Below, piece by piece: positions 7,949-16,702 of a DNA stretch of 64,000 nucleotides. The notes beneath the pieces were generated by a model. The model did not search any database. It saw nothing but the letters and a program-made list of their open reading frames with translations, and was not told the DNA's origin. The DNA is taken from positions 372,001 through 436,000 of the forward strand of contig CAMUYQ010000002.1 of the NCBI GenBank assembly GCA_947165025.1, in the 5' to 3' direction. This DNA comes from an uncultured Lachnospiraceae bacterium (GTDB taxonomy: Bacteria; Bacillota; Clostridia; Lachnospirales; Lachnospiraceae). A program made the translations under genes and the position numbers. Numbering within the stretch: the first letter of the stretch is position 1; each line of letters starts with the position of its first letter.

Positions 7949-9454
7949 ATGAGTGAGAGAAAATACTGCAGTTTATGCGGCAGAAGTGAAGAGGATGCGG
8001 GTATACTGACACCTGTATCCGGCGGGATAAATGTGTGTCAGAACTGCCTTAACAACGCCATGAAGATGGCTCAGCAGCTCACAGACATGACAAGAAATTC
8101 GGACAATCTGTCGATGTTCATGTCCCAGACGGCCAATACCGCCGCCCCTGCCGAAAAAACCGCGGACAGCAATCCCGAAAAAGAGGGCGAGGGCGAAAAT
8201 GCCAATCCGGACGCTCAGAACGAAAAGGGCCAGAATGTAAGGTTTGCCGGCGGATTCGGACTGCCTCATGTCGGATTTCTGAACATGGCCGATCTTCAGA
8301 ACATGATGTTCGGAAACCCTGCGGCCAAGAAGAAGGATAAGGACGACAGGGACAAAAAGAGCGCGATAGACATTAAGAACATACCGCTGCCTCACAAGAT
8401 CAAGGCGCTTCTTGACGAGTACGTTGTCGGACAGGAGAAGGCAAAGAAGACGATGAGCGTTGCCGTGTACAACCACTACAAGCGCGTTGCCTCCGAGATC
8501 ATGAAGCCGGAAGAGTTTGCCGAAGACCTTCAGGATGTGGAGATCGAGAAATCAAATGTCCTGCTCATCGGCCCGACGGGATGCGGTAAGACTTATCTTG
8601 TAAAAACACTTGCAAAGCTTCTCGACGTGCCGCTTGCGATAACGGATGCGACATCGCTTACCGAAGCCGGATATATCGGAGATGACATAGAGAGCGTTGT
8701 ATCAAAGCTTCTGGCGGCTGCCGACAATGATGTCGAGAGGGCCGAGACGGGCATAATCTTCATAGATGAGATAGACAAGATAGCCAAGAAGAAGAATTCG
8801 CATTCAAGGGATGTATCGGGAGAGAGCGTTCAGCAGGGAATGCTAAAGCTCCTTGAAGGGGCCGAGGTGGAGGTTCCCGTGGGTGCCAATTCAAAAAATG
8901 CGATGGTCCCTCTTGCTACGGTTGATACGAGAAACATCCTGTTCATATGCGGCGGTGCGTTCCCGGATCTTGACGAGATAATCAAACAGAGACTCAGAAA
9001 GCAGACGTCGATAGGATTTAATGCGGAACTTAAGGATTCGCTTGATAAGAGAAAGGACATCCTTGAGGAGGTCACCGTTGAGGATGTGAAGAAGTTCGGC
9101 ATGATCCCCGAGTTTGTCGGGCGTCTTCCGGTCATCTGCACTATGCAGGGACTATCGGACGAGATGCTCGTTGAGATATTAAAAGAGCCGAAGAATGCGC
9201 TGATCAAGCAGTACAGAAAGCTGCTGTCGATGGATGAAGTTGATCTTGTGTTTGCCGACGATGCGCTGCTTGAGATAGCAAAGAAAGCTCAGGAAAAGGA
9301 TACCGGAGCAAGAGCGCTCCGTGCGATAATAGAGGATATCATGCTCGATATCATGTATGAGATCCCGAAAGATGAGAATATCGGGCGTGTAACGATAACG
9401 AAGGATTATCTTGATAAAAAAGGAGGTCCTCTGATAGAAATGCGCACGCAGTGA
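7949..9454 (+). CDS. clpX: ClpX, ATP-dependent Clp protease ATP-binding subunit
   Basis: 501 residues. N-terminal C4 zinc-binding domain (C-x2-C ... C-x2-C, residues 8-37), then AAA+ domain with Walker A GPTGCGKT (208-215), pore-loop GYIGDD, Walker B IIFIDEID (about 269-276), the ClpP-docking IGF loop in TSIGFNAEL and a C-terminal AAA lid with GARALRA. These are ClpX hallmarks rather than ClpA or HslU. Usual ClpX length is near 420-430; the excess sits in an acidic, Asn/Ala/Glu-rich linker at residues 50-125 between zinc domain and AAA module. It is not beside clpP or lon, but tightly follows the polysaccharide operon, with which it may be cotranscribed. Confidence 0.95.
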   Translation: MSERKYCSLCGRSEEDAGILTPVSGGINVCQNCLNNAMKMAQQLTDMTRNSDNLSMFMSQTANTAAPAEKTADSNPEKEGEGENANPDAQNEKGQNVRFAGGFGLPHVGFLNMADLQNMMFGNPAAKKKDKDDRDKKSAIDIKNIPLPHKIKALLDEYVVGQEKAKKTMSVAVYNHYKRVASEIMKPEEFAEDLQDVEIEKSNVLLIGPTGCGKTYLVKTLAKLLDVPLAITDATSLTEAGYIGDDIESVVSKLLAAADNDVERAETGIIFIDEIDKIAKKKNSHSRDVSGESVQQGMLKLLEGAEVEVPVGANSKNAMVPLATVDTRNILFICGGAFPDLDEIIKQRLRKQTSIGFNAELKDSLDKRKDILEEVTVEDVKKFGMIPEFVGRLPVICTMQGLSDEMLVEILKEPKNALIKQYRKLLSMDEVDLVFADDALLEIAKKAQEKDTGARALRAIIEDIMLDIMYEIPKDENIGRVTITKDYLDKKGGPLIEMRTQ

Positions 9455-9460
9455 TATAAT
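9452..9460 (+). promoter_or_regulatory. Extended -10 element before the hydrogenase operon
   Basis: TGATATAAT (TG-N-TATAAT) overlaps the clpX stop codon, 33 nt before hydC. The upstream hexamer 17 bp away is poor (TGATAG), so an extended -10 promoter is the best reading; it would allow the hydrogenase genes to be expressed apart from clpX. Confidence 0.45.
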
Positions 9461-9492
9461 AAACGAAAGCAGATGATTTTCACGGAGGTTTT

Positions 9493-9981
9493 ATGCTGGA
9501 CAGATTATTTTATGAAAAAGCGGATGAGATAATATCCGTTCACGGAAAGGGTAAAGAATCGCTGATCCCGATAATGCAGGATATCCAGGGCGTCTACCGG
9601 TATATCCCGCCCGAGCTTCTGACGTATGTTGCCAAGAAGATCGGTATCACCGAGGCGAAAGCATATTCGGTCGCTACGTTTTATGAAAACTTTTCTTTTG
9701 ACAAAAAGGGAAAGTACGTTATAAAGGTGTGCGACGGAACGGCGTGTCATGTCAGAAAGGGAACGCTCATTCTCGAGAGACTGTACAAAGAGCTCGGATT
9801 GTCGGATGACAAGCATACTACGGACGACATGCTCTTTACGGTCGAGACGGTATCATGCCTGGGAGCATGCGGACTGGCGCCTGTTATGACCGTAAATGAT
9901 GAGGTACATCCGGCCATGACTCCGGATAAGGTTACCGAGACGATAAAGAAGATCAGGGAGGCGGAAAATGAACAAGCTTAA
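9493..9981 (+). CDS. hydC: NADH-dependent [FeFe] hydrogenase subunit C (NuoE-like)
   Basis: 162 residues with a strong GGAGG four nucleotides before ATG. It belongs to the thioredoxin-like [2Fe-2S] ferredoxin family of NuoE/HydC. Cluster ligands are seen as C-DGTAC-H (about residues 79-84) and SCLGACG (about 120-126). The N-terminal helical part contains IPIMQDIQGVYRYIPPEL, typical for the family. In the trimeric enzyme this small subunit relays electrons to or from the NADH-binding subunit. It overlaps the next gene by 14 nt, consistent with stoichiometric synthesis. Cytoplasmic. Confidence 0.93.
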   Translation: MLDRLFYEKADEIISVHGKGKESLIPIMQDIQGVYRYIPPELLTYVAKKIGITEAKAYSVATFYENFSFDKKGKYVIKVCDGTACHVRKGTLILERLYKELGLSDDKHTTDDMLFTVETVSCLGACGLAPVMTVNDEVHPAMTPDKVTETIKKIREAENEQA

Positions 9982-11848
9982 CTGTCGCGAAGACCTTGCC
10001 GCAGTACGCGAAAAGGCCGAGGAGCGTATCAGGAACATAAAGTGCCGCATCCTTATATGTGCGGGAACAGGTTGTCTTGCGGGCGGATCGCAGAAGATAT
10101 ACGAAGAGCTGTGCAAACTGTGCAGCAGGGATCCCGATACACAGATCGTGTTCGGTCCCGAAGTTGCGCACGGGGAAGATATCGACATACAGAAGAGCGG
10201 ATGCCACGGCTTCTGTGAGATGGGACCGCTTGTGCGCATAGAGCCGTACAACTTCCTGTATATAAAGGTAAAGCCCGAGGACTGTGAAGAGATATACAAT
10301 ACGACGATAGTCGGCGGCAAGCCTGTCGAGAGACTGTTATACAGCATGGACGGAGTCAGGTACCCTGCACAGGAGGATATCCCCTTCTATGCAAAACAGA
10401 TGCGCCTTGTCCTTAAAAACTGCGGACACATCGGTGCGGAGCATATCGAGGAGGCTCTTGCCTTTGACGGATACAAGGCTCTTGAGAAGGCGCTCTTTAC
10501 GATGACTCCGGAAGAGGTCGTAAACGTTATCTATGATTCAAACTTAAGAGGCCGCGGAGGCGGAGGTTTCCAGACAGGATACAAGTGGAAACAGGTCGCA
10601 AGGCAGGCCGAAAAGGTAAGATATGTGGTCTGTAACGGTGACGAGGGTGATCCGGGAGCTTTCATGGACAGATCCGTCATGGAAGGCGATCCCCATAAGA
10701 TGATCGAGGGTATGCTGATAGCGGCATACGCGGTCGGAGCAAGTGAAGGCTACATTTACGTGCGTGCGGAGTACCCGCTTGCCGTATCAAGACTCAGGAT
10801 CGCGATAGCCCAGGCTGAAGAAGCGGGTCTTATCGGAGACAACATACTCGGATCCGACTTTTCGTTCAGGCTCCATATCAATAAAGGTGCCGGAGCGTTC
10901 GTGTGCGGCGAGGGAAGTGCGCTTACCGCATCGATCGAGGGAGAACGCGGAATGCCCAGGACCAAGCCGCCCCGTACGGTTGAGCAGGGACTGTTCGGAA
11001 AGCCGACCGTTCTCAATAATGTTGAAACATACGCAAACGTTCCGATGATCATCAACAGGGGATCCGAATGGTATCATTCCATAGGTACCGAGAAGAGCCC
11101 GGGAACAAAGGCATTTGCCGTAACGGGAAGCATCAACAACACAGGTCTTATCGAGGTTCCGATGGGAACGACGCTGCGCGAGATAATCTACGATATCGGA
11201 GGCGGCATCAAGGGCGGTAAACAGTTCAAAGCCGTTCAGATCGGCGGACCTTCGGGAGGATGTCTCATATCGGCCGATCTCGACGATCCGCTTGATTTTG
11301 ACTCCCTGTCCGCAAAAGGCGCGATGATCGGTTCGGGAGGTCTTGTTATCATGGACGAGGATACGTGCATGGTCGAGGTTGCAAGGTTCTTCATGAACTT
11401 TACCCAGAACGAAAGCTGCGGAAAGTGCGTGCCGTGCAGGGAAGGCACAATGAGGATGCTTGAGATACTCGAGGATATAGTAAACGGAAGAGGTACGATG
11501 GAACAGCTCGATCTGCTCGAGGAGCTCGGAGGCGCCATCAAGGACACGGCTCTTTGCGGACTCGGAAAATCGGCATCGCTACCGGTACTTTCAACGCTCA
11601 AGGTGTTCAGGGATGAATACATTGAGCATGTAAAAGACAAAAAGTGCAGGACCGGAACGTGTAAGGCACTTGCAAGCTACACGATATCGCCGGATCTTTG
11701 CAAGGGATGCAGCAAGTGTGCGAGAAACTGCCCTGTCGGCGCGATCACGGGCGAGCTGAAGAGCCCGTACACGATAGACCAGAGCAAGTGTATCAAGTGC
11801 GGTGCATGTGCGGACAACTGTCCGTTCTCGGCAATATCCCGTTCATAG
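9968..11848 (+). CDS. hydB: NADH-dependent [FeFe] hydrogenase subunit B (NuoF-like)
   Basis: 626 residues in the HydB/HndC order: N-terminal thioredoxin-like [2Fe-2S] domain (C-AGTGC-AGG near residue 31), the NADH/FMN-binding NuoF core with LRGRGGGGFQTGYKW at about 193-207 (FMN/NAD Gly-rich loop) and CNGDEGDPGAFMDR, a SLBB segment, and the cluster motif ESCGKCVPCREGT near residue 478. The C-terminal extension adds two [4Fe-4S] ferredoxin motifs (CKGCSKCARNCP and CIKCGACADNCP). It oxidises or reduces NAD(H) and hosts the bifurcation site with HydA and HydC. Cytoplasmic. Confidence 0.94.
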   Translation: MNKLNCREDLAAVREKAEERIRNIKCRILICAGTGCLAGGSQKIYEELCKLCSRDPDTQIVFGPEVAHGEDIDIQKSGCHGFCEMGPLVRIEPYNFLYIKVKPEDCEEIYNTTIVGGKPVERLLYSMDGVRYPAQEDIPFYAKQMRLVLKNCGHIGAEHIEEALAFDGYKALEKALFTMTPEEVVNVIYDSNLRGRGGGGFQTGYKWKQVARQAEKVRYVVCNGDEGDPGAFMDRSVMEGDPHKMIEGMLIAAYAVGASEGYIYVRAEYPLAVSRLRIAIAQAEEAGLIGDNILGSDFSFRLHINKGAGAFVCGEGSALTASIEGERGMPRTKPPRTVEQGLFGKPTVLNNVETYANVPMIINRGSEWYHSIGTEKSPGTKAFAVTGSINNTGLIEVPMGTTLREIIYDIGGGIKGGKQFKAVQIGGPSGGCLISADLDDPLDFDSLSAKGAMIGSGGLVIMDEDTCMVEVARFFMNFTQNESCGKCVPCREGTMRMLEILEDIVNGRGTMEQLDLLEELGGAIKDTALCGLGKSASLPVLSTLKVFRDEYIEHVKDKKCRTGTCKALASYTISPDLCKGCSKCARNCPVGAITGELKSPYTIDQSKCIKCGACADNCPFSAISRS

Positions 11849-11872
11849 AAACCGTGATCCAGGAGGCAATAA

Positions 11873-13558
11873 ATGGAATACATGACAATTGACGGCATCA
11901 AGGTGCCGATCGAAGGCGAGAAGAACATTCTCTCTCTTATAAGAAAAGCCGGAATAGATATCCCGACATTCTGCTATCACTCGGACCTGTCGATCTACGG
12001 TGCGTGCAGGATGTGCATGGTGGAAGATGAGCGCGGCAAGATGTTCGCATCGTGTTCCGAGCAGCCGCGTGCGGGAATGGTGATACATACGAACACCAAA
12101 AAGCTCCAGCAGTACAGAAAGCTCATAATCGAGCTGCTTCTGTCGACGCACTGCAGGGACTGTACGACATGTACGAAGAACGGAATGTGCGAGCTTCAGA
12201 GCCTTGCATACCGCGTAGGTGTTCATGCTGTCAGATTCCCGAACTGCAAAGATACTCTTCCGATTGACCTGAGCTCAAAGTGCATCGTCAGGGATCCGAA
12301 CAAATGTATACTCTGCGGTGACTGCGTCAGAACCTGCGCCGAAAATCAAGGGATCGGGGCTATTGATTTTGCCCACAGGGGCTCCAAGATGCAGATAACT
12401 CCGGCATTCGGAAAGAAGCTGGCAGAAACCGACTGTGTCGGATGCGGACAGTGTGCCGTTGTATGTCCGACGGCAGCCATTTCGATAAGAACTAACGTTA
12501 CCGAGGTCTGGGATGCGATAGAAGATCCCAAAGTACGTGTTGTTGCGCAGATCGCTCCGGCGGTACGTATCGCGGTCGGAGACAAGTTCAATCTCCCCAA
12601 GGGCGAGAATGCTATGGGTAAGCTTGTCAAAGCACTCCGCATCATGGGATTTGACGAGGTTTATGATACAAACTTCGGAGCCGATCTTACGGTCATAGAG
12701 GAGTCGAAGGAATTTGCCGAGAGGCTCAAGTCCGGCGAAAAGCTTCCGCTTTTTACATCATGCTGTCCCGGATGGGTAAAGTTCTGCGAGAACAAATATC
12801 CCGAGTTTGCCGAAAATGTTTCGACATGCCGTTCGCCGATGAGCATGTTCTCTCCTGTTATAAGGGAATATTTTGCAAAGAGGGACAAAGAGGAAGGAAA
12901 AACGACATATATCGTTGCGATCATGCCCTGTACCGCAAAGAAGGCCGAGATACTCAGGCCCGACAATCATACAAACGGCCGGCAGGATACCGACATAGTC
13001 ATAACGACCCAGGAGATCATACGTATGATCAAACAGGTCGGCATCAAGTTCGATACGCTTGACAGTGAAGCGTGCGATATGCCGTTCTCCATGGCATCGG
13101 GTGGTGCGTCGATATTCGGTATCACCGGAGGTGTTACGGAAGCGGTTCTCCGCCATCTGTCTCCGGATAAGGATCATACGACACTTGAGAGCATTAAGTA
13201 TTCGGGAGTGCGAGGCAAGGAGGGATTTAAGGAAGCTTCGGTTACTTTCGGAGACCGCGAGATAAAGATCGCTGTCGTTCACGGCCTGAAAAATGCCGGG
13301 GATCTTCTTGACGATATCAAAGCGGGAAAAGCCCATTATGATTTTGTCGAGGTCATGGCGTGCAGACGCGGATGCATACTCGGAGGCGGACAGCCCGTTC
13401 CGATGGGACCGACAACAAGGACAGCGAGAATGGAAGGTATCTACCGTGTGGATCAGCGCTCGAGCATACGATACACAGATGAGAATCCTCTGATCGACCG
13501 TATTTGGGAAGATATAATAGAAGGTCACGAACACGAGCTTCTGCATCGTGCAAAATAA
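11873..13558 (+). CDS. hydA: NADH-dependent [FeFe] hydrogenase catalytic subunit A
   Basis: 561 residues behind AGGAGG. Order: plant-type [2Fe-2S] domain (GACRMC), His-Cys [4Fe-4S] segment (STHCRDCTTC), two [4Fe-4S] clusters (C-ILCGDCVRTC and CVGCGQCAVVCP), then the H-cluster domain with L1 TSCCPGW (Cys297), L2 MPCTAKKAE (Cys353) and L3 MACRRGCILGGGQP (Cys497, Cys501). Together with HydB and HydC it would couple H2 evolution to NADH plus reduced ferredoxin, the usual hydrogen-disposal route of fermentative Clostridia. L3 has Arg-Arg where the well-known enzymes have Pro-Gly or His-Gly. Maturation genes hydEFG are not in the window. Confidence 0.95.
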   Translation: MEYMTIDGIKVPIEGEKNILSLIRKAGIDIPTFCYHSDLSIYGACRMCMVEDERGKMFASCSEQPRAGMVIHTNTKKLQQYRKLIIELLLSTHCRDCTTCTKNGMCELQSLAYRVGVHAVRFPNCKDTLPIDLSSKCIVRDPNKCILCGDCVRTCAENQGIGAIDFAHRGSKMQITPAFGKKLAETDCVGCGQCAVVCPTAAISIRTNVTEVWDAIEDPKVRVVAQIAPAVRIAVGDKFNLPKGENAMGKLVKALRIMGFDEVYDTNFGADLTVIEESKEFAERLKSGEKLPLFTSCCPGWVKFCENKYPEFAENVSTCRSPMSMFSPVIREYFAKRDKEEGKTTYIVAIMPCTAKKAEILRPDNHTNGRQDTDIVITTQEIIRMIKQVGIKFDTLDSEACDMPFSMASGGASIFGITGGVTEAVLRHLSPDKDHTTLESIKYSGVRGKEGFKEASVTFGDREIKIAVVHGLKNAGDLLDDIKAGKAHYDFVEVMACRRGCILGGGQPVPMGPTTRTARMEGIYRVDQRSSIRYTDENPLIDRIWEDIIEGHEHELLHRAK

Positions 13559-13592
13559 TCTTTTTCCTTGTAAAGGGATATGAAGAGATCAT

Positions 13593-13621
13593 CGTCCTGC
13601 CTTTTGGCGGGACGTTTTTTT
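13593..13621 (+). terminator. Rho-independent terminator of the hydrogenase operon
   Basis: Stem of nine pairs (13593-13601 with 13606-13614, one G-U), TTTT loop, then seven T. It lies 35 nt after the hydA stop. Confidence 0.85.
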
Positions 13622-13631
13622 GGTATAGGCT

Positions 13632-13660
13632 TTGACAACGACCACAATATGTGGTAGGTT
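13632..13660 (+). promoter_or_regulatory. Possible upstream promoter with palindromic operator
   Basis: TTGACA (13632-13637), 17-bp spacer, weak -10 TAGGTT (13655-13660). The spacer holds a perfect palindrome ACCACA-ATA-TGTGGT (13641-13655), placed where a bound repressor would block polymerase. The -10 match is poor, so promoter activity is uncertain. Confidence 0.35.
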
Positions 13661-13692
13661 ATCTAAGTGGAGTATAAACAAGGGGCAGCATT

Positions 13693-13726
13693 TGTGACAT
13701 TTCTGTGACAGATCTTTTTTTATAAT
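13693..13726 (+). promoter_or_regulatory. Direct-repeat response-regulator box and -10 element of the surface-protein gene
   Basis: TGTGACA (13693-13699) is repeated exactly 11 bp later (13704-13710). Ten bases later comes a consensus TATAAT (13721-13726), and no -35 hexamer is present. An 11-bp-period direct repeat replacing -35 is the usual layout for OmpR-family activators; TGTGAC-N5-TGTGAC resembles WalR/VicR boxes (TGTNAN-N5-TGTNAN) and more loosely Pho boxes. The same element with the same spacing precedes the secreted-peptide gene ending at 34257. Confidence 0.6.
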
Positions 13727-13768
13727 ACCCCTGTAACAATCTGGTTAATTATTTTAAGGAGAGTGACC

Positions 13769-16702
13769 ATGAAAAAAACAATATCCCTGATCGTGGCGAT
13801 TCTGCTGTCGATCACAGTCTTTACGGCCGATATGGCGGGAATTGCCATGATCGTCCGTGCTGATGATGTAGTTATGGATGAGGGAGATGACGGCTATCAG
13901 GATCCCGATTTTGATCCCGATCCGGAAGAGCCATACATCGATCCTTCGGATCCATCTGAACCGGATCCGGGCGACGATCCGGCGCCTCCGGTGATCGATC
14001 CCGATCAGGAGGAACAGAAGCGCCAGGCTGAGGAAAAGGCAGCCGAGGAAGCGAGGAAGGCAGCTGAGCAGGCAGCAGCTGATGCGGCAGCCAAGGAAGC
14101 ACAGAAACAGGCCGAAGAGCAGGCCAAGAAGGCCGCTGAGGAAGCAGCAAAGGCTCAGAAGGCTGCTGAAGAGGCAGCAAAGGCAGCACAGGAATACTCG
14201 CTTGTTGCAAGCGCGAGTTCCGTTAATTTCGGAACGGCATCAATAGGCGATGAGCGTGATGTGATACCTCTTACGATCACAAACACCGGATCAGGCGCGG
14301 TGGATCTTATCTATACCGAGACGGGCGATGCAAACGGCGCATTCTCGATGAATGTTCGCGGAGACAAGACTCATCTTGAACCGAGAGAATCGGCAGACTT
14401 TTATGTGTCGATGAGCAGCTCTCTTCCTGCCGGATCATACAGAGCCAGCCTCAAGTTTGCTGATGCCACGAGAGATCCCCAGTACAGTAAGGGTGTTACG
14501 GTCGGTGTTACCGGAACGGTATCATCGAAGCAGCATGGTATTACATCCGTGACCGTTAATCCTTCAAAGATCAGCCTTGCTATCGGCGGAAGCGCTCAGT
14601 TTACAGCTGATATTGATTCTGATGAGGACAGGATATATACGGTGATATGGACTGTGAACGGTAACCGTTCGGGCGCGACAGATATATCGAGCAAAGGTGT
14701 CCTGACTGTGGCAAACGATGAAACGGCTCCGAAGCTTACCGTTATGGCAACGGTTGCCGAAGATCCGACGCAGGCAGGAACGGCTACGGTTACGCTTCAG
14801 CAGAACAGTTATAACGTTACTGCTGCAGCTGATCCTTCAAACGGCGGTTCGGTAACAGGAGGCGGTGCCGTTGTGGAAGGCGGCAGCGTAACACTTTCGG
14901 CAATACCTAACAGGAATTTCTATTTCAAGGGATGGGTCATTGACGGCAAGACCGTTTCGACCGCAACAAACCTGACTATATCCGACGTTCATGCCGATGT
15001 CAGGGCAACAGCACAGTTCGGACAGAATTCCGTTACGATCAGAGCTGATGTAAACAACGACCATGCAGGTAATGTTGTCGGCGGAGGTACGGTAAGCTAC
15101 GGCGGAAGCACGACCCTTTCCGCAAAGGCATATGACGGATACGTATTCGTATGCTGGAAGGAAGGCGACCAAACGGTCAGCCGTGATGCATCGCTCAAAC
15201 TGAGCAACTGTACTGTAGACAGAAAGTTCACGGCTTATTTTGAGAAGACGCGCCATACACTTACGGTATGCGCATATCCTGTCGAAGGCGGATCCGTAAC
15301 GGGCGGCGGAACGTTCAAACTCAACGAGGGAACAACGATTCAGGCAAGCGCCAATAACGGATACTCGTTCCAGGGATGGCAGGTCAACGGCCAGTGGGTA
15401 AGCCGTTCCGCTATCTATACGATAGACAAGATCAAATCAGACTATACATGTACAGCTATCTTTGCAAAGAACGGCGCAACGATGTATGAGATGTCTGCAG
15501 GTGTTGCAACGACCGGCGGATCGATCACTCCGAGCGGTAAGTTCATGATAGCATCCGGCCAGAACGTGACATATACGATCACTCCGAAGTCGGGATTTGC
15601 GATACTTGCGGTTGCTGTTGACGGAATGCAGGTTGGACCTGTTGCAACATACACATTTACAAACATTCAGTCAAACCACATGATAGCAGCAGCGTTTGTT
15701 CAGACAGACGCGGGCAAGAAGGCAGCCGAGAGTTCGGGTAACGCTGCACAGGACCAGAAGGTAAAGCCTCTTCCGAAGACGCCTGACAATACAGCAACAA
15801 ACGATTCGACGGTTGATATCGATAAAGCTGCTTCAGGCGAAGGCGGAGACAACTACGTTGAGGAGATGGATCTGTCAAATGTCCAGGTTCCTACCGACGA
15901 GCAGCTGGGTATCACGGTTGAAAAAGAAGAGGCTGATTCGGATGTCGTCAAGTCACTCGGAATGACGATGGATCAGGTTAGCACACTGGTAAGCGAGGGC
16001 GACACGATGCCGATCCTTGATGCCGCATTCTATTCGGGCGGACTCAGCGCTCATGTATATAACAAGTTTGAGCCCGAGGACATGACAAGCGTCGATTACA
16101 ACAAGATGACAAGGGAAGAACTCATGCTCGTATCCGATGATGTGATCAATCCTTCACTCCCGGATCTTGATGTTGTTGTTCAGAAGATGCTCTCGACCGA
16201 CGATGTCATGAGACTTGCAAAGGGCGGACACGTTGATATCTCTGTCAGCCTGACAGGTCTTGATAATGCGGATGACGCAACGAAGCGTATCATGAAGAAC
16301 GCTGTCGGCCAGAAGCCTCTCAAGTACTTTGACCTTACGATGCTCAAATCCGTTGACGGAAATACGGAGAGAGTAACTGAACTTCCGACTACGATGGAAG
16401 TTGTCATTGAGATACCTCAGGAGATCTATCAGGAAGGCAAGACATATTCAGTGCTCAGAGTTCATGACGGAGAGCTTACGGTTCTTCCGGACCTTGATGA
16501 CAACCCGAGAACGATAACGTTCAGGACCGACAGATTCTCGTCATATGCCATTTCAAAAGAGGTGGCTACGATGAGCGGTGTCATTGGATGGCTTGTAGGC
16601 GGTGCGGCACTGGCACTCGGTGTTGCGATCACATGCTTCCTTATCCTTGTGGCACATCACCGCAGGATGAGAAAGATGAAGAGAAAGGCTGCACATGGCT
16701 GA
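13769..16702 (+). CDS. Large surface protein with Ala/Glu/Lys coiled coil, Ig-like domain and InlB-type repeats
   Basis: About 977 residues. ATG 13769 is preferred over GTG 13763 because AAGGAG (13756-13761) is then seven bases upstream. Order: signal peptide (to about residue 32), acidic Asp/Pro-rich stretch (to 80), Ala/Glu/Lys-rich coiled coil (about 85-145), a HYDIN/ASH-like beta domain (about 148-245), a Big_2-like Ig domain (about 253-345), four divergent InlB B-repeats (about 347-645), a globular region of unknown type, a hydrophobic helix and the cytoplasmic tail RMRKMKRK. No LPXTG is present, so anchoring is by the C-terminal membrane helix. Likely an envelope protein acting as adhesin or wall-spanning scaffold. 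It overlaps the acyltransferase gene by 8 nt. Confidence 0.8.
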   Translation: MKKTISLIVAILLSITVFTADMAGIAMIVRADDVVMDEGDDGYQDPDFDPDPEEPYIDPSDPSEPDPGDDPAPPVIDPDQEEQKRQAEEKAAEEARKAAEQAAADAAAKEAQKQAEEQAKKAAEEAAKAQKAAEEAAKAAQEYSLVASASSVNFGTASIGDERDVIPLTITNTGSGAVDLIYTETGDANGAFSMNVRGDKTHLEPRESADFYVSMSSSLPAGSYRASLKFADATRDPQYSKGVTVGVTGTVSSKQHGITSVTVNPSKISLAIGGSAQFTADIDSDEDRIYTVIWTVNGNRSGATDISSKGVLTVANDETAPKLTVMATVAEDPTQAGTATVTLQQNSYNVTAAADPSNGGSVTGGGAVVEGGSVTLSAIPNRNFYFKGWVIDGKTVSTATNLTISDVHADVRATAQFGQNSVTIRADVNNDHAGNVVGGGTVSYGGSTTLSAKAYDGYVFVCWKEGDQTVSRDASLKLSNCTVDRKFTAYFEKTRHTLTVCAYPVEGGSVTGGGTFKLNEGTTIQASANNGYSFQGWQVNGQWVSRSAIYTIDKIKSDYTCTAIFAKNGATMYEMSAGVATTGGSITPSGKFMIASGQNVTYTITPKSGFAILAVAVDGMQVGPVATYTFTNIQSNHMIAAAFVQTDAGKKAAESSGNAAQDQKVKPLPKTPDNTATNDSTVDIDKAASGEGGDNYVEEMDLSNVQVPTDEQLGITVEKEEADSDVVKSLGMTMDQVSTLVSEGDTMPILDAAFYSGGLSAHVYNKFEPEDMTSVDYNKMTREELMLVSDDVINPSLPDLDVVVQKMLSTDDVMRLAKGGHVDISVSLTGLDNADDATKRIMKNAVGQKPLKYFDLTMLKSVDGNTERVTELPTTMEVVIEIPQEIYQEGKTYSVLRVHDGELTVLPDLDDNPRTITFRTDRFSSYAISKEVATMSGVIGWLVGGAALALGVAITCFLILVAHHRRMRKMKRKAAHG
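14809..15700 (+). repeat. Four tandem divergent InlB B-repeat modules within the surface protein
   Basis: Four modules of about 70-75 codons share the pattern 'hydrophobic strand - GGSVTGGG - G..V.L.A....Y.F.GW..dG..vs - I....a.F'. Approximate bounds are 14809-15020, 15028-15252, 15256-15474 and 15481-15700. The first three keep the GG-glycine loop and the central Trp; the fourth is the most divergent and lacks the Trp. Confidence 0.7.

Noticed and set aside
7949..9454. ClpX as part of a tig-clpP-clpX-lon cluster
   Set aside because: Neither clpP, tig nor lon is adjacent; the neighbours are glycosyltransferase and hydrogenase genes.
16500..16702. LPXTG sortase signal at the end of the surface protein
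   Set aside because: No LPXTG-like motif precedes the terminal hydrophobic helix; only a helix plus basic tail is seen.
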